Shown: one piece after another, positions 1 through 6,712 of the stretch
Position numbering within the stretch: position 1 is the stretch's first letter
How the letters are laid out: each line of letters begins with the position of its first letter
DNA from: an uncultured Burkholderiales bacterium
GTDB lineage: Bacteria; Pseudomonadota; Gammaproteobacteria; Burkholderiales; Burkholderiaceae_E
NCBI GenBank assembly: GCA_903923345.1
Contig: CAIXXI010000024.1
Coordinates: 1-10,721, forward strand
DNA: 10,721 nt
Direction of reading: 5' to 3'
Program-made: the position numbers and the translations under genes
Notes under the pieces: generated by a model
What the model was told of the DNA's origin: nothing
What the model saw: only the letters and a program-made list of their open reading frames with translations
Database searches by the model: none

Positions 1-2058
1 ATCACCGGGCTGACACTGCCGATCTCGCTGCTGGGCACATTCCTGGTGATGTACGCCATGGGCTTCACCATCAATGTGGTGACGCTGCTGGCACTGTCGA
101 TTTGCGTGGGGCTGCTGATCGATGACGCCATCGTGGTGCGCGAGAACATCGTGCGACATCAGGCTATGGGCAAGCATCATCGGCAAGCCGCTCTGGATGG
201 CACAGCCGAGATCGGTCTTGCGGTCACTGCCACCACGCTGACCATCGTCGCGGTCTTTTTGCCGGTGGGTTTCATGGGCGGCATCATCGGCCGCTTTTTC
301 AAGCAGTTCGGCATGACCGTCGCCTTTGCGGTGCTGCTGTCGATGTTCATCAGCTTCACGCTCGATCCGATGCTGTCTGCGGTCTGGAACGACCCGGATG
401 CCGAAGGTGCTCGCGGCAAGGGGCCGGTCGCCCGATTCCTCAGGGCGTTCGATCGCATGATGCGACGACTTGAAGAGGGCTATGTCGCCATCTTGCGCTG
501 GGGTTTGTCGCATCGCTGGCTGACCCTGCTCGGGGCTGCGTTGTCGCTGGTCGCTGCTCTGGGGATCGGACGCAGCATCGGATCTGAATTCGTGCCGCAG
601 GCCGACAACAATGAGCTCTTCGTGCAGTTCTACACCCCAGTCGGGTCCTCACTTGACCTGAGCGCGGAGAAATCTCGACAGGTCGACGAGGCCTTGCGTG
701 AAATGCCCGAGGTGGTGTTCAGCTACACGACCATCAACACCGGCGCCCTGCAGGGCAAGAACTATGCGACGGTCTATCTGCGGCTGGTCGATCGTGCAAA
801 GCGCACCCGACATGCCCGAGTGCTGATTCCGCAGGTGCGCGAGCGTCTGGCACAGGTCGCTGGCGTCACGGTGATGAATGTGGGCGTGCCCAGCTCTTTC
901 GGCAGCAAGCCGATCGATGTCAGCCTGCAAGGACCGGATCAGGCGCAGCTCGAGGTGCTGGCAGCGCGCGCCATGGACGAGATGCGCCAGATCCCGGGCA
1001 TCGTCGATCTCGATACCAGCTCCAAACCGGCCAAGCCGACGGTCGCGGTCACGATCAATCGCAGCCTGGCCTCTGACCTGGGACTCGGTGTGGCGCAAAT
1101 CGGCGCCTCGCTGCGTCCGCTGCTGGCGGGAGAAGTCGCCTCGACCTGGAAGGCACCGGATGACGAAAATTACGATGTGCGCATCCGCCTGCCGCGTGAA
1201 GCCCGTCAGGGCATCGAGGACATGGGCCGACTCACGATTGCATCGGCACAGCTTGATTCGACCGGCGCACCGCGCATGGTGCCGCTGCGCCAGGTGGCGA
1301 CGCTGGAGGCCACCGAAGGCCCGACGCAGATCAACCGCAAAAGCTTGACCCGCGAAGTCAATGTCACCGCAAACGTCAGTGGCGCGGCCACCGGCACGGT
1401 TGGACTCGAAGTGCAAAAGCGCCTGAAGTCGATCGAACTGCCACCGGGTTATGCCTTCGTCACGGGTGGGGCGACCAAGGACATGCAGGAGAGCTTCAGC
1501 TATGCGGTCCAGGCGCTGCTGCTGGCGGTGATCTTCATCTACATGATCCTCGCGTCGCAATTCCACAGCTTCATCCAGCCGGTGGCGATCATGGCGTCGC
1601 TGCCGCTGTCGCTGATCGGGGTGATGGTTGCGCTGCTGGCCTGGCGCTCGACCCTGAACATGTTCTCGATTATCGGGTTCATCATGCTGATGGGCCTGGT
1701 CACCAAGAATGCGATCCTGCTGATCGACTATGCCAACCAGCGTCGACGCGAAGGCGCGGCCCGCGCTCAAGCCCTCCTGCAGGCGGCGCAAGTTCGGCTG
1801 CGCCCGATCCTGATGACCACACTCGCCATGGTCTTCGGCATGATTCCCCTGGCGATCTCGACCAGCGAGGGCTCCGAGCAGCGCGCCGGAATGGCCCATG
1901 CAGTGATCGGCGGCGTGATCGCCTCGACCCTTTTGACGCTGCTTGTCGTGCCGGTCCTGTACGCACTGCTGGATGATGCGGTTGCGCGCATTTTCGGGCG
2001 CAGCACCGACCCGAAGGTCGAGCAACCGCTAGAATCGCCGATTAACCCCCTTGCCTGA
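1..2058 (+). CDS. RND-family efflux pump permease subunit (HAE1/AcrB-like), 5'-truncated by window edge
   Basis: This is an inner-membrane proton/drug antiporter of the AcrB-like RND family, the energised part of a tripartite pump. The frame is open from base 1, and the first 15 codons (upstream of an internal GTG at 46) already read as RND sequence, so the true start is outside the window. About 685 residues are present; the family usually has about 1030-1050, so roughly the N-terminal third is missing. TM4 carries the proton-relay pair Asp41-Asp42 of the fragment (LLIDDAIVV, bases 121-126), equivalent to AcrB D407/D408. The FLPVGFMGG block follows near residue 86. A large periplasmic domain spans about 190-490. 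TM10 has GLVTKNAILLIDYAN with the conserved Lys569 (bases 1705-1707), equivalent to AcrB K940. The catalytic relay is therefore intact. A pcm-like gene starts 10 nt downstream and a tolC gene lies three genes on. The substrate cannot be told. Confidence 0.95.
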   Translation: MTGLTLPISLLGTFLVMYAMGFTINVVTLLALSICVGLLIDDAIVVRENIVRHQAMGKHHRQAALDGTAEIGLAVTATTLTIVAVFLPVGFMGGIIGRFFKQFGMTVAFAVLLSMFISFTLDPMLSAVWNDPDAEGARGKGPVARFLRAFDRMMRRLEEGYVAILRWGLSHRWLTLLGAALSLVAALGIGRSIGSEFVPQADNNELFVQFYTPVGSSLDLSAEKSRQVDEALREMPEVVFSYTTINTGALQGKNYATVYLRLVDRAKRTRHARVLIPQVRERLAQVAGVTVMNVGVPSSFGSKPIDVSLQGPDQAQLEVLAARAMDEMRQIPGIVDLDTSSKPAKPTVAVTINRSLASDLGLGVAQIGASLRPLLAGEVASTWKAPDDENYDVRIRLPREARQGIEDMGRLTIASAQLDSTGAPRMVPLRQVATLEATEGPTQINRKSLTREVNVTANVSGAATGTVGLEVQKRLKSIELPPGYAFVTGGATKDMQESFSYAVQALLLAVIFIYMILASQFHSFIQPVAIMASLPLSLIGVMVALLAWRSTLNMFSIIGFIMLMGLVTKNAILLIDYANQRRREGAARAQALLQAAQVRLRPILMTTLAMVFGMIPLAISTSEGSEQRAGMAHAVIGGVIASTLLTLLVVPVLYALLDDAVARIFGRSTDPKVEQPLESPINPLA
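2030..2035 (+). promoter_or_regulatory. Possible -10 element (TAGAAT) ahead of the pcm-like gene
   Basis: TAGAAT matches 5 of 6 bases of the sigma70 -10 consensus. It lies inside the last codons of the RND gene, 33 nt before the pcm-like ATG. No good -35 hexamer sits at 16-18 bp upstream. If it works, the pcm-rhodanese-tolC genes could be transcribed independently of the pump. Confidence 0.25.
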
Positions 2059-2059
2059 C

Positions 2060-2063
2060 GGAG
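2060..2063 (+). promoter_or_regulatory. Ribosome binding site of the pcm-like gene
   Basis: GGAG sits 5 nt before the ATG at 2069. It decides the start: the reading frame also opens at a TTG at 2051, but that codon overlaps the end of the RND gene and has no such site at the right distance. The same heptamer GGAGTCC at the same spacing precedes tolC. Confidence 0.7.
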
Positions 2064-2068
2064 TCCAC

Positions 2069-2737
2069 ATGGACATCGAACGCGCCCGGTTCAACATGGT
2101 CGAACAGCAGATCCGCCCCTGGAATGTGCTCGATCAGGACGTTCTCGACCTGATGTCAGCGGTTCCGCGGGAAGCCTTCGTGCCGCTGGAGTTGGCCGCG
2201 ATGGCCTTTGTCGACATGGAAGTGCCGCTGACGGTTTCAGGCCAGCACACCGGTGAGGTGATGCTGGCACCGAAGGTCGAGGCTCGCCTGCTGCAGGAGT
2301 TGCATGTCAAACGGCATGAAAGTGTGCTGGAGATCGGTACCGGCTCGGGCTACATGGCCGCCTTACTGGCGCACCGCGCGCGGCATGTCGACACCCTGGA
2401 GATCCTGCCGGAGCTGGTTCGATTTGGGAGTGAGAACCTGGCCCGCGCCGGCATCAGCAATGTGACCGTGCGCCAGGCCGATGGCTCTCGTGATCATGCG
2501 GCGCTGCCGATGTACGACGTGATCGTGCTGTCCGGCTCGGTTCCAGAAGTGCCGGAGTCGCTGCTTGAGCGGCTCAATCCGGGCGGGCGCCTGGCCGCGA
2601 TCGTCGGACGTTTGCCGGTGATGCAGGCTGAAGTGATCACCCGCGGGTCCAGCGGCGCACTGAGCCATGAGCGGTTGTTTGAAACCGTGACCCGTCCAAT
2701 GCGCGGCTTCAAAGCGCGCGAGACCTTTACCTTCTGA
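2069..2737 (+). CDS. Protein-L-isoaspartate O-methyltransferase-like SAM-dependent methyltransferase (divergent)
   Basis: This 222-residue protein belongs to the PCMT fold, whose canonical members methylate isoaspartyl residues in damaged cytoplasmic proteins using S-adenosylmethionine. SAM motif I is clear (VLEIGTGSGYMAALLA, residues 86-101), with the ribose-binding acidic residue Glu111 after the next strand. The post-II motif is YDVIVLSGS (149-157), followed by NPGGRLAAIVG (170-180). The N-terminal AVPREAFVP (31-39) is typical of the family. The usual substrate-loop motif GQTISQP is replaced by GEVMLAP (62-68), so the isoaspartate contacts normally supplied there are not evident. Start ATG chosen from the GGAG site 5 nt upstream. 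It lies between an RND gene (10 nt) and a rhodanese (17 nt). The name is the conventional family label; the true substrate is uncertain. Confidence 0.85.
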   Translation: MDIERARFNMVEQQIRPWNVLDQDVLDLMSAVPREAFVPLELAAMAFVDMEVPLTVSGQHTGEVMLAPKVEARLLQELHVKRHESVLEIGTGSGYMAALLAHRARHVDTLEILPELVRFGSENLARAGISNVTVRQADGSRDHAALPMYDVIVLSGSVPEVPESLLERLNPGGRLAAIVGRLPVMQAEVITRGSSGALSHERLFETVTRPMRGFKARETFTF

Positions 2738-2754
2738 GTGCCCTGCGCCTGATC

Positions 2755-3078
2755 ATGGATGTATTGAGTGCACCCCAACTGGCGCAGTGGCTGGCCGATT
2801 CAAGCCGCCCTGCCCCACAACTGCTCGATGTGCGGGAGTCCTGGGAGGTCGCGCAGTGCGTGCTGCCCGGATCGATCACCATTCCAATGGGCGAAGTGCC
2901 GGCGCGAATCGATGAGATCGACGCCGACCGGCCGGTCGTGTGCATCTGCCATCACGGCATGCGCAGTCTGCGCGTTGCGATGTTCCTTGAGAGCCGCGGC
3001 CACCAGCAGGTGCTGAATCTGGACGGTGGCATCGATGACTGGGCGCGGTCGGTAGATCCGACATTCCCGACTTATTGA
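2755..3078 (+). CDS. Single-domain rhodanese-like sulfurtransferase
   Basis: This 107-residue protein is one rhodanese domain, with no signal peptide or added domain, so it is probably cytoplasmic. Such proteins carry a sulfane sulfur as a persulfide on the active-site cysteine and hand it to acceptors such as cyanide or thiols. The N-terminal LLDVRESWEV (residues 23-32) is the conserved strand with the structural Asp-Arg. The active-site loop is CHHGMRS (65-71), with Cys65 as nucleophile and Arg70 in the usual place. Cys63 lies two residues before it. The C-terminal LDGGIDDWA matches the conserved NLxGGIxxW block. The ATG at 2755 has only a weak upstream ribosome site, and the 17 nt gap after the pcm-like stop suggests translation as part of the same transcript. 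The physiological substrate is unknown. Confidence 0.88.
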   Translation: MDVLSAPQLAQWLADSSRPAPQLLDVRESWEVAQCVLPGSITIPMGEVPARIDEIDADRPVVCICHHGMRSLRVAMFLESRGHQQVLNLDGGIDDWARSVDPTFPTY

Positions 3079-3100
3079 AATACTGACTATTGAACCCCCC

Positions 3101-3104
3101 GGAG
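3101..3104 (+). promoter_or_regulatory. Ribosome binding site of tolC
   Basis: GGAG lies 5 nt before the ATG at 3110 and supports that start over the in-frame ATG at 3125, which would shorten the basic n-region of the signal peptide. Confidence 0.7.
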
Positions 3105-3109
3105 TCCGG

Positions 3110-4612
3110 ATGCCGCCCCGTTTGATGTCGCCCCGTCTGATCTGCACTGCCCTGATGGCCGCCTTCACCCTGTCGGCCCACCCCGCTCATGGCATGGATC
3201 TGCTCGAGGCGGTGAAGTCCGCCATCGAAATCGATCCGGTGGTGACCGGGGCGAAATTCACTGAACTGGCCGTGCGCGAACGGATCGTTCAGGCGCGTGC
3301 CGGCCTGCTGCCCACCGTCAATGCCACTGCAGGCGGCAACTTCAACGTGACCAACACCACCCTCACCGACCAGCGCTTTTACGACGGTCAGTCGGTGAAC
3401 CTTCAGGCCAATCTGCCGGTGTATCGGCCAGCCAACAACGAGCTGCTCGCGCAAAGCGAATTGAACGCGCAGATCGCCCGACTGCAATGGCTGCAGGCTG
3501 AACAAGACCTCGTGGTGCGGGTCGCCACCGCCTACTTTGATGTGCTGGCTGCCCAGGATTCACTGGCGGTCGTGCAAGCGCAAAAGGGTGCATTTGCCGA
3601 ACAGTTCGAATCGGCTCGTCGCAATTTCGAGGTCGGCACGGCCACGATCACCGACCAGCAGGAGGCGCAGTCCCGCCTCGACCTGACCCGCGCGCAAGAG
3701 GTGGCCATCACCAACGACCTGCAGGTCAAGAAGGCCTTGCTGGCGCAGTTGACTGGCAAGTCGGTTGATCAGCTCAATACGCTTCGGCTAGGGATTGACG
3801 TCACCGCGCCGGATGCCGCTCGCGAGGCCGAGTGGGCGCAACTGGCACGCGAGCAGAACTTCACCGTCCGCCAGGCTGAGCTGGTTGCGGAAGTGGCCAA
3901 GCGGGAAATCGAGCGTCAACGCGCAGGGCATCTGCCGACGCTGGATCTGGTGTCGCAGGTGATTGCCGGTCGCAGCACCAATGCGCAGACCGCAGCGAAT
4001 CTGGTGGGCGTGCGCAATCAGTTCGGCACGCTCGGGCTGCAATTGGCGCTGCCGATCTACCAAGGCGGTGCTGTCAGTGCGCGGGTGCGTGAAGCCATCT
4101 CGCTGCAGGCCAAGAGTGAATACGACATCGAAAACGCCAGGCGAATTGCCGAGCAGACCGCGCGCGCGACCTTTCTCGGTGTGCGAAGCGGCATCGAGCA
4201 GGTCCGTGCGCTGACGGCGGCCGAGAAGTCGAGTCAGCTGGCGCTGGAATCGAATCAGCTGGGCTATCAGGTGGGCGTGCGGATCAACATCGACGTGCTC
4301 AATGCGGCGCAGCAGCTGTTCTCAACCCAGCGTGACCTGGCGCGGGCGCGCTATGACGTGCTGCTCAACAGCCTGAAGCTGCGCAACACCACGGCAGACC
4401 TGCTCGAACCTGAAGTGGCAAGGGTGAATGCGCTGCTCGAGCCGCCGCGTGCGCCCGCGGTGGGCGTGATACGCAGTGGCGCGCCATTTCCGATGGGCAG
4501 CGGGGCGGGGGCGGGTTCTACCGGTTCTGTGCCGGTCGATGCGAAGCCGACTTCGCCGGTGGATACGGGCGTCAGGGGTGGGCGCGGGGCGGTGCCGCGG
4601 GCGCCGCGATAA
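3110..4612 (+). CDS. tolC: TolC-family outer-membrane efflux channel
   Basis: This 500-residue precursor encodes the trimeric outer-membrane beta-barrel and periplasmic alpha-helical tunnel that serves as exit duct for RND pumps and type I secretion. A Sec signal peptide is visible: basic start, hydrophobic core at about 9-22, and likely cleavage near residues 26-28 before MDLLEAV. The two structural repeats typical of TolC are present: GLLPTVNATAGG early in repeat 1, and LALPIYQGGAVSARVREA in repeat 2, which closely resembles the E. coli LTLPIYQGG region. Long, heptad-like Ala/Gln/Glu-rich helices lie between. The last ~50 residues (from about RAPAVGVI) form a Pro/Gly/Ala/Ser-rich low-complexity tail, probably a disordered periplasmic end. 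The gene ends a run that begins with an RND pump gene, a fitting partner. It converges on the HicA-like gene with only 5 nt between stop codons. Confidence 0.93.
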   Translation: MPPRLMSPRLICTALMAAFTLSAHPAHGMDLLEAVKSAIEIDPVVTGAKFTELAVRERIVQARAGLLPTVNATAGGNFNVTNTTLTDQRFYDGQSVNLQANLPVYRPANNELLAQSELNAQIARLQWLQAEQDLVVRVATAYFDVLAAQDSLAVVQAQKGAFAEQFESARRNFEVGTATITDQQEAQSRLDLTRAQEVAITNDLQVKKALLAQLTGKSVDQLNTLRLGIDVTAPDAAREAEWAQLAREQNFTVRQAELVAEVAKREIERQRAGHLPTLDLVSQVIAGRSTNAQTAANLVGVRNQFGTLGLQLALPIYQGGAVSARVREAISLQAKSEYDIENARRIAEQTARATFLGVRSGIEQVRALTAAEKSSQLALESNQLGYQVGVRINIDVLNAAQQLFSTQRDLARARYDVLLNSLKLRNTTADLLEPEVARVNALLEPPRAPAVGVIRSGAPFPMGSGAGAGSTGSVPVDAKPTSPVDTGVRGGRGAVPRAPR

Positions 4613-4617
4613 GAAGC

Positions 4618-4860
4618 TCAATCGAAGAGCATTCGAGCGAGTTCTTCGCGAGACACCTCAAGGTTTTGAGCGACATCCGATAGCACTGACGCCAATGTCC
4701 CAATCTTCAAGGGATCATGAGCAGGTACCGTGACGTGGTGCGAACCGGATGAATTTCGCGTCAAGCGAATGTGACTACCGGTTTGCCGAGTCACCTGATA
4801 GCCGACCCGCCCGAGGGCCTTGACCAGATCACTGCCCGAGAGGTCGCGCGGTAACTTCAC
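4618..4860 (-). CDS. HicA-like (YcfA family) mRNA interferase toxin
   Basis: This 80-residue protein resembles the HicA family, small double-stranded-RNA-binding-fold ribonucleases that cleave mRNA and are held inactive by a HicB partner. Visible hallmarks are the N-terminal helix with SGSDLVKALGRVGY, a strand with RQTGSHIRL containing the family's GSH motif (His30), and HHVTVPAHDPLKIGTL, the conserved VPxHxxLxxGTL block. The C-terminal extension EVSREELARML makes it longer than the minimal ~60-residue HicA at 6517-6702, and the two share little sequence. The start is GTG, overlapping the stop of the upstream HicB-like gene by 4 nt (GTGA), so translational coupling is likely. Its stop lies 5 nt from the tolC stop on the other strand. 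It is the last gene of the apparent waaA transcription unit. Toxicity is inferred from family only. Confidence 0.82.
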   Translation of the reverse strand: MKLPRDLSGSDLVKALGRVGYQVTRQTGSHIRLTRNSSGSHHVTVPAHDPLKIGTLASVLSDVAQNLEVSREELARMLFD

Positions 4861-5063
4861 GCGGCGATGACTTCGTCACGAACAAAGTGAAGTCGAATAA
4901 CTCGCGGCGATTGCAGTTCATCAAAATGGCATCGCACAGCGTCGCGCACTTGCTCATGCAAGGTCGTCATTTCCTCGCCCTGCGTGAATATCGAATGATC
5001 CAGCGCTCGTGCCGTCCATCCCCCTTCTGGGGCGTCTTCAACGATGAAAATGATTTCGTTCAT
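4857..5063 (-). CDS. Small HicB-like antitoxin, single domain without DNA-binding region
   Basis: This 68-residue protein (MNEIIFIVEDAPEGGWTAR start) resembles the short partial-HicB proteins often paired with HicA and, from memory, often mislabelled in databases as a 2-oxoisovalerate dehydrogenase subunit. It shows a beta-beta-alpha-beta pattern: the strand EIIFIVEDAPEGGWTARAL, a helix TLHEQVRDAVRCHF, and a final strand RVIRLHFVRDEVIAA. That is the RNase-H-like half of HicB. No C-terminal ribbon-helix-helix or helix-turn-helix segment follows, so it probably neutralises HicA but cannot repress a promoter on its own. The ATG lies only 13 nt after the waaA stop and no ribosome site is evident in that gap, so expression probably depends on read-through from waaA. 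It precedes the toxin gene, the reverse of classical hicAB order. Confidence 0.75.
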   Translation of the reverse strand: MNEIIFIVEDAPEGGWTARALDHSIFTQGEEMTTLHEQVRDAVRCHFDELQSPRVIRLHFVRDEVIAA

Positions 5064-5076
5064 TGATTGGGCGTTC

Positions 5077-6429
5077 TCATGGTGTTCGACGATCTTGCCT
5101 TAATTGGTCGGCTTGGCCAACCACGCTGAGTATCGCCTCAAGCGCAGCCAGCGTGCGCTGAGTCGCACCGCGATGCTCTGCCGCAAAGGCTGCACCCGCT
5201 TTGGCCATGTCTGAGCGCGCAGGCGCGTTGCGCAACAGGGTCAGGGCCGAGTCGATGGCTTCATCCAGCGTCTGAAGCTGCACGACTGCACCCGCAGCAA
5301 TGGCTCCGACGGCCGCGTCGGCAAAATTGAAGGTGCTGGGACCGATCAACACTGGACAGCCCGCTGCGCAGGGCTCGATCAAATTCTGGGAACCAAAGGG
5401 CAGCCAGGAGCCGCCCATGAGGGTCACGTCGGCCAGCGCATACCAGGCATCCATCTCGCCCATCGAATCGCCTATCAGCACATCAATGCTCGATGCATCG
5501 AAGTGCGGGTCGTCCAGGGCGGCGCGGCGGGCAGTGCGCAGGCCGTGTTCAAGTGATTCGCGCGCCACGGCGTCGAAGCGTTGCGGGTGTCGGGGAACGA
5601 TTACCACCAGGGGTTTCGACGCAGCCGCTGTGTCGGATTGAGGGCCTGGGCGCTGAAGCACGCCCCGCTGCCAGGCATCAAGGACCAGCGCTTCTTCGCC
5701 CTCCCGAGTGCTTGCGGCCAGCACCACCTGTCGCCCGATACGCGACCGCCATCCGCGACCGCGCGCAAGCAGCACCTCATCCGGCGCGTTGTCGAACTTC
5801 AGGTTGCCAGTAACCGCATCGACCGGCCGGCCCAGCAGCTGCGCAATGCGGGCCGCATCGCCTTCAGACTGCGCGAGCACGCGAGCCAGGCGCTGCGCTG
5901 CTGGAACAATCAAGGCCCGCTGCCGCAAGCCCTGCGCAAGAGACTTCTGGGATAAGCGGGCGCTCACCAGCGCCACCGGAACATGGGCCTGGGTGGCTGC
6001 GGCCATCAGGTTAGGCCAGAGCTCGGTTTCCATCAGCAGCCCCACCGTCGGGCGCCAAGAATGCAGGAAACGCCGCTGCGCGCCAGCCTGGTCGTAGGGC
6101 AGATAGGCTTGGTGGAAGCGATCGCCCAAGGCCTTGGCAAAGAGTTCGTGAGCAGTCTCGCGACCAGTAGGCGTCATGCAGGTGATCAGTACATGCGCCT
6201 GCGGATACTTGGCGGCCAAGGCCTTGACCAGCGGCTGTGCGGCGCGCGTTTCGCCCACCGAGACTGCGTGTAGCCAAATCAGGGGCTGGGAGCCTGCTCG
6301 GCGCGGGTGCCAGCCGAAGCGCTCACCCCAATGGCCTCGATAGGCCGGCTGACGGATCGAGCGCCACAGCAGATAGGCCATGACGAGCGGGGTGGCGAGC
6401 AGCCAGGCGAGGGAGTAAAGCGGGATCAC
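5077..6429 (-). CDS. waaA: Lipid IV(A) 3-deoxy-D-manno-octulosonic acid (Kdo) transferase
   Basis: This 450-residue GT30 enzyme transfers Kdo from CMP-Kdo to lipid IV(A) on the cytoplasmic face of the inner membrane, the first step of LPS inner-core assembly. The N-terminal hydrophobic helix (about residues 3-22) is the usual membrane anchor and is followed by AYRGHWGERFGW. HAVSVGE (54-60) ends in Glu60, equivalent to the catalytic base of the family. MTPTGRETA (85-93), METELWPN (133-140), the CMP-binding PRHPQRF (279-285), and GSQNLIEP plus GPSTFNF (346-370) are all present. Length is close to the 425 residues of E. coli WaaA. The start is GTG at 6427-6429: the frame is closed by a stop upstream with no ATG, and the next Met (residue 17) would destroy the anchor. 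No clear ribosome site is seen. Two HicAB-type modules flank the gene. Confidence 0.95.
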   Translation of the reverse strand: MIPLYSLAWLLATPLVMAYLLWRSIRQPAYRGHWGERFGWHPRRAGSQPLIWLHAVSVGETRAAQPLVKALAAKYPQAHVLITCMTPTGRETAHELFAKALGDRFHQAYLPYDQAGAQRRFLHSWRPTVGLLMETELWPNLMAAATQAHVPVALVSARLSQKSLAQGLRQRALIVPAAQRLARVLAQSEGDAARIAQLLGRPVDAVTGNLKFDNAPDEVLLARGRGWRSRIGRQVVLAASTREGEEALVLDAWQRGVLQRPGPQSDTAAASKPLVVIVPRHPQRFDAVARESLEHGLRTARRAALDDPHFDASSIDVLIGDSMGEMDAWYALADVTLMGGSWLPFGSQNLIEPCAAGCPVLIGPSTFNFADAAVGAIAAGAVVQLQTLDEAIDSALTLLRNAPARSDMAKAGAAFAAEHRGATQRTLAALEAILSVVGQADQLRQDRRTP

Positions 6430-6516
6430 GGGTTGCTGAGGGGGTGCTGGGAGCTGGGCGCAAACATGACGGTCGGGTCAGTGGGCCTGAGCTCTGAAAG
6501 CGGATAGGATCCACCC
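6430..6516. other. Divergent intergenic region between waaA and hicA
   Basis: These 87 nt must hold the promoters of waaA (leftward) and hicAB (rightward). I see no convincing -35/-10 pair for either direction. TAGGAT at 6505-6510 matches 4 of 6 -10 bases, but it overlaps the ribosome site AGGA and lies too close to the ATG for a normal leader. HicB with a ribbon-helix-helix domain usually represses its own promoter, so its operator could also lie here and affect waaA. Confidence 0.4.
6506..6509 (+). promoter_or_regulatory. Ribosome binding site of hicA
   Basis: AGGA lies 7 nt before the ATG at 6517 and supports that start. Confidence 0.55.
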
Positions 6517-6702
6517 ATGAGTAGTAGCGCGGACATCATCAAGCAATTGACTCGAGCGGGTTGGGTGCTGCGAGGGGTAAAGGGTTCACATCACATCTAC
6601 ACCCATCCAGACCGTAAGGGGCATATCAGTGTGCCGCATCCCAAGAAGGATCTGGGCCAGGGTTTGGTGAATAAGTTGCTCAAAGATGCAGGTCTGAAGT
6701 GA
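6517..6702 (+). CDS. hicA: HicA family type II toxin (mRNA interferase)
   Basis: This 61-residue protein is a canonical minimal HicA: the helix SADIIKQLTRAGWVLRGV, then KGSHHIYTHP (residues 22-31) with the conserved catalytic-region histidines 25 and 26, then HISVPHPKKDLGQGLVNKLLKDAGL, the standard C-terminal strand and helix. HicA binds and cleaves mRNA when freed from HicB. The ATG is supported by AGGA 7 nt upstream. hicB follows 10 nt downstream on the same strand, the usual toxin-first order. It diverges from waaA. It is only distantly similar to the HicA-like protein at 4618-4860, so the pair is not a recent duplication. Confidence 0.93.
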   Translation: MSSSADIIKQLTRAGWVLRGVKGSHHIYTHPDRKGHISVPHPKKDLGQGLVNKLLKDAGLK

Positions 6703-6705
6703 AGG
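6702..6705 (+). promoter_or_regulatory. Ribosome binding site of hicB
   Basis: AAGG begins on the last base of the hicA stop codon and lies 7 nt before the hicB ATG. Confidence 0.6.
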
Positions 6706-6712
6706 TGGTGCG

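Noticed and set aside
649..2025. 458-codon open frame on the minus strand opposite the RND gene
   Set aside because: The translation is Arg/Gln/His/Asp-rich with no recognisable domain, and it lies wholly opposite a well-conserved pump gene; GC-rich genomes often have long shadow frames.
2876..3505. 209-codon minus-strand frame across the rhodanese/tolC junction
   Set aside because: It is antisense to two clear genes, and its composition is that of a shadow frame.
6505..6510. TAGGAT as a -10 element giving a leaderless hicA message
   Set aside because: It matches only 4 of 6 bases, has no -35 partner, and is better explained as the AGGA ribosome site.
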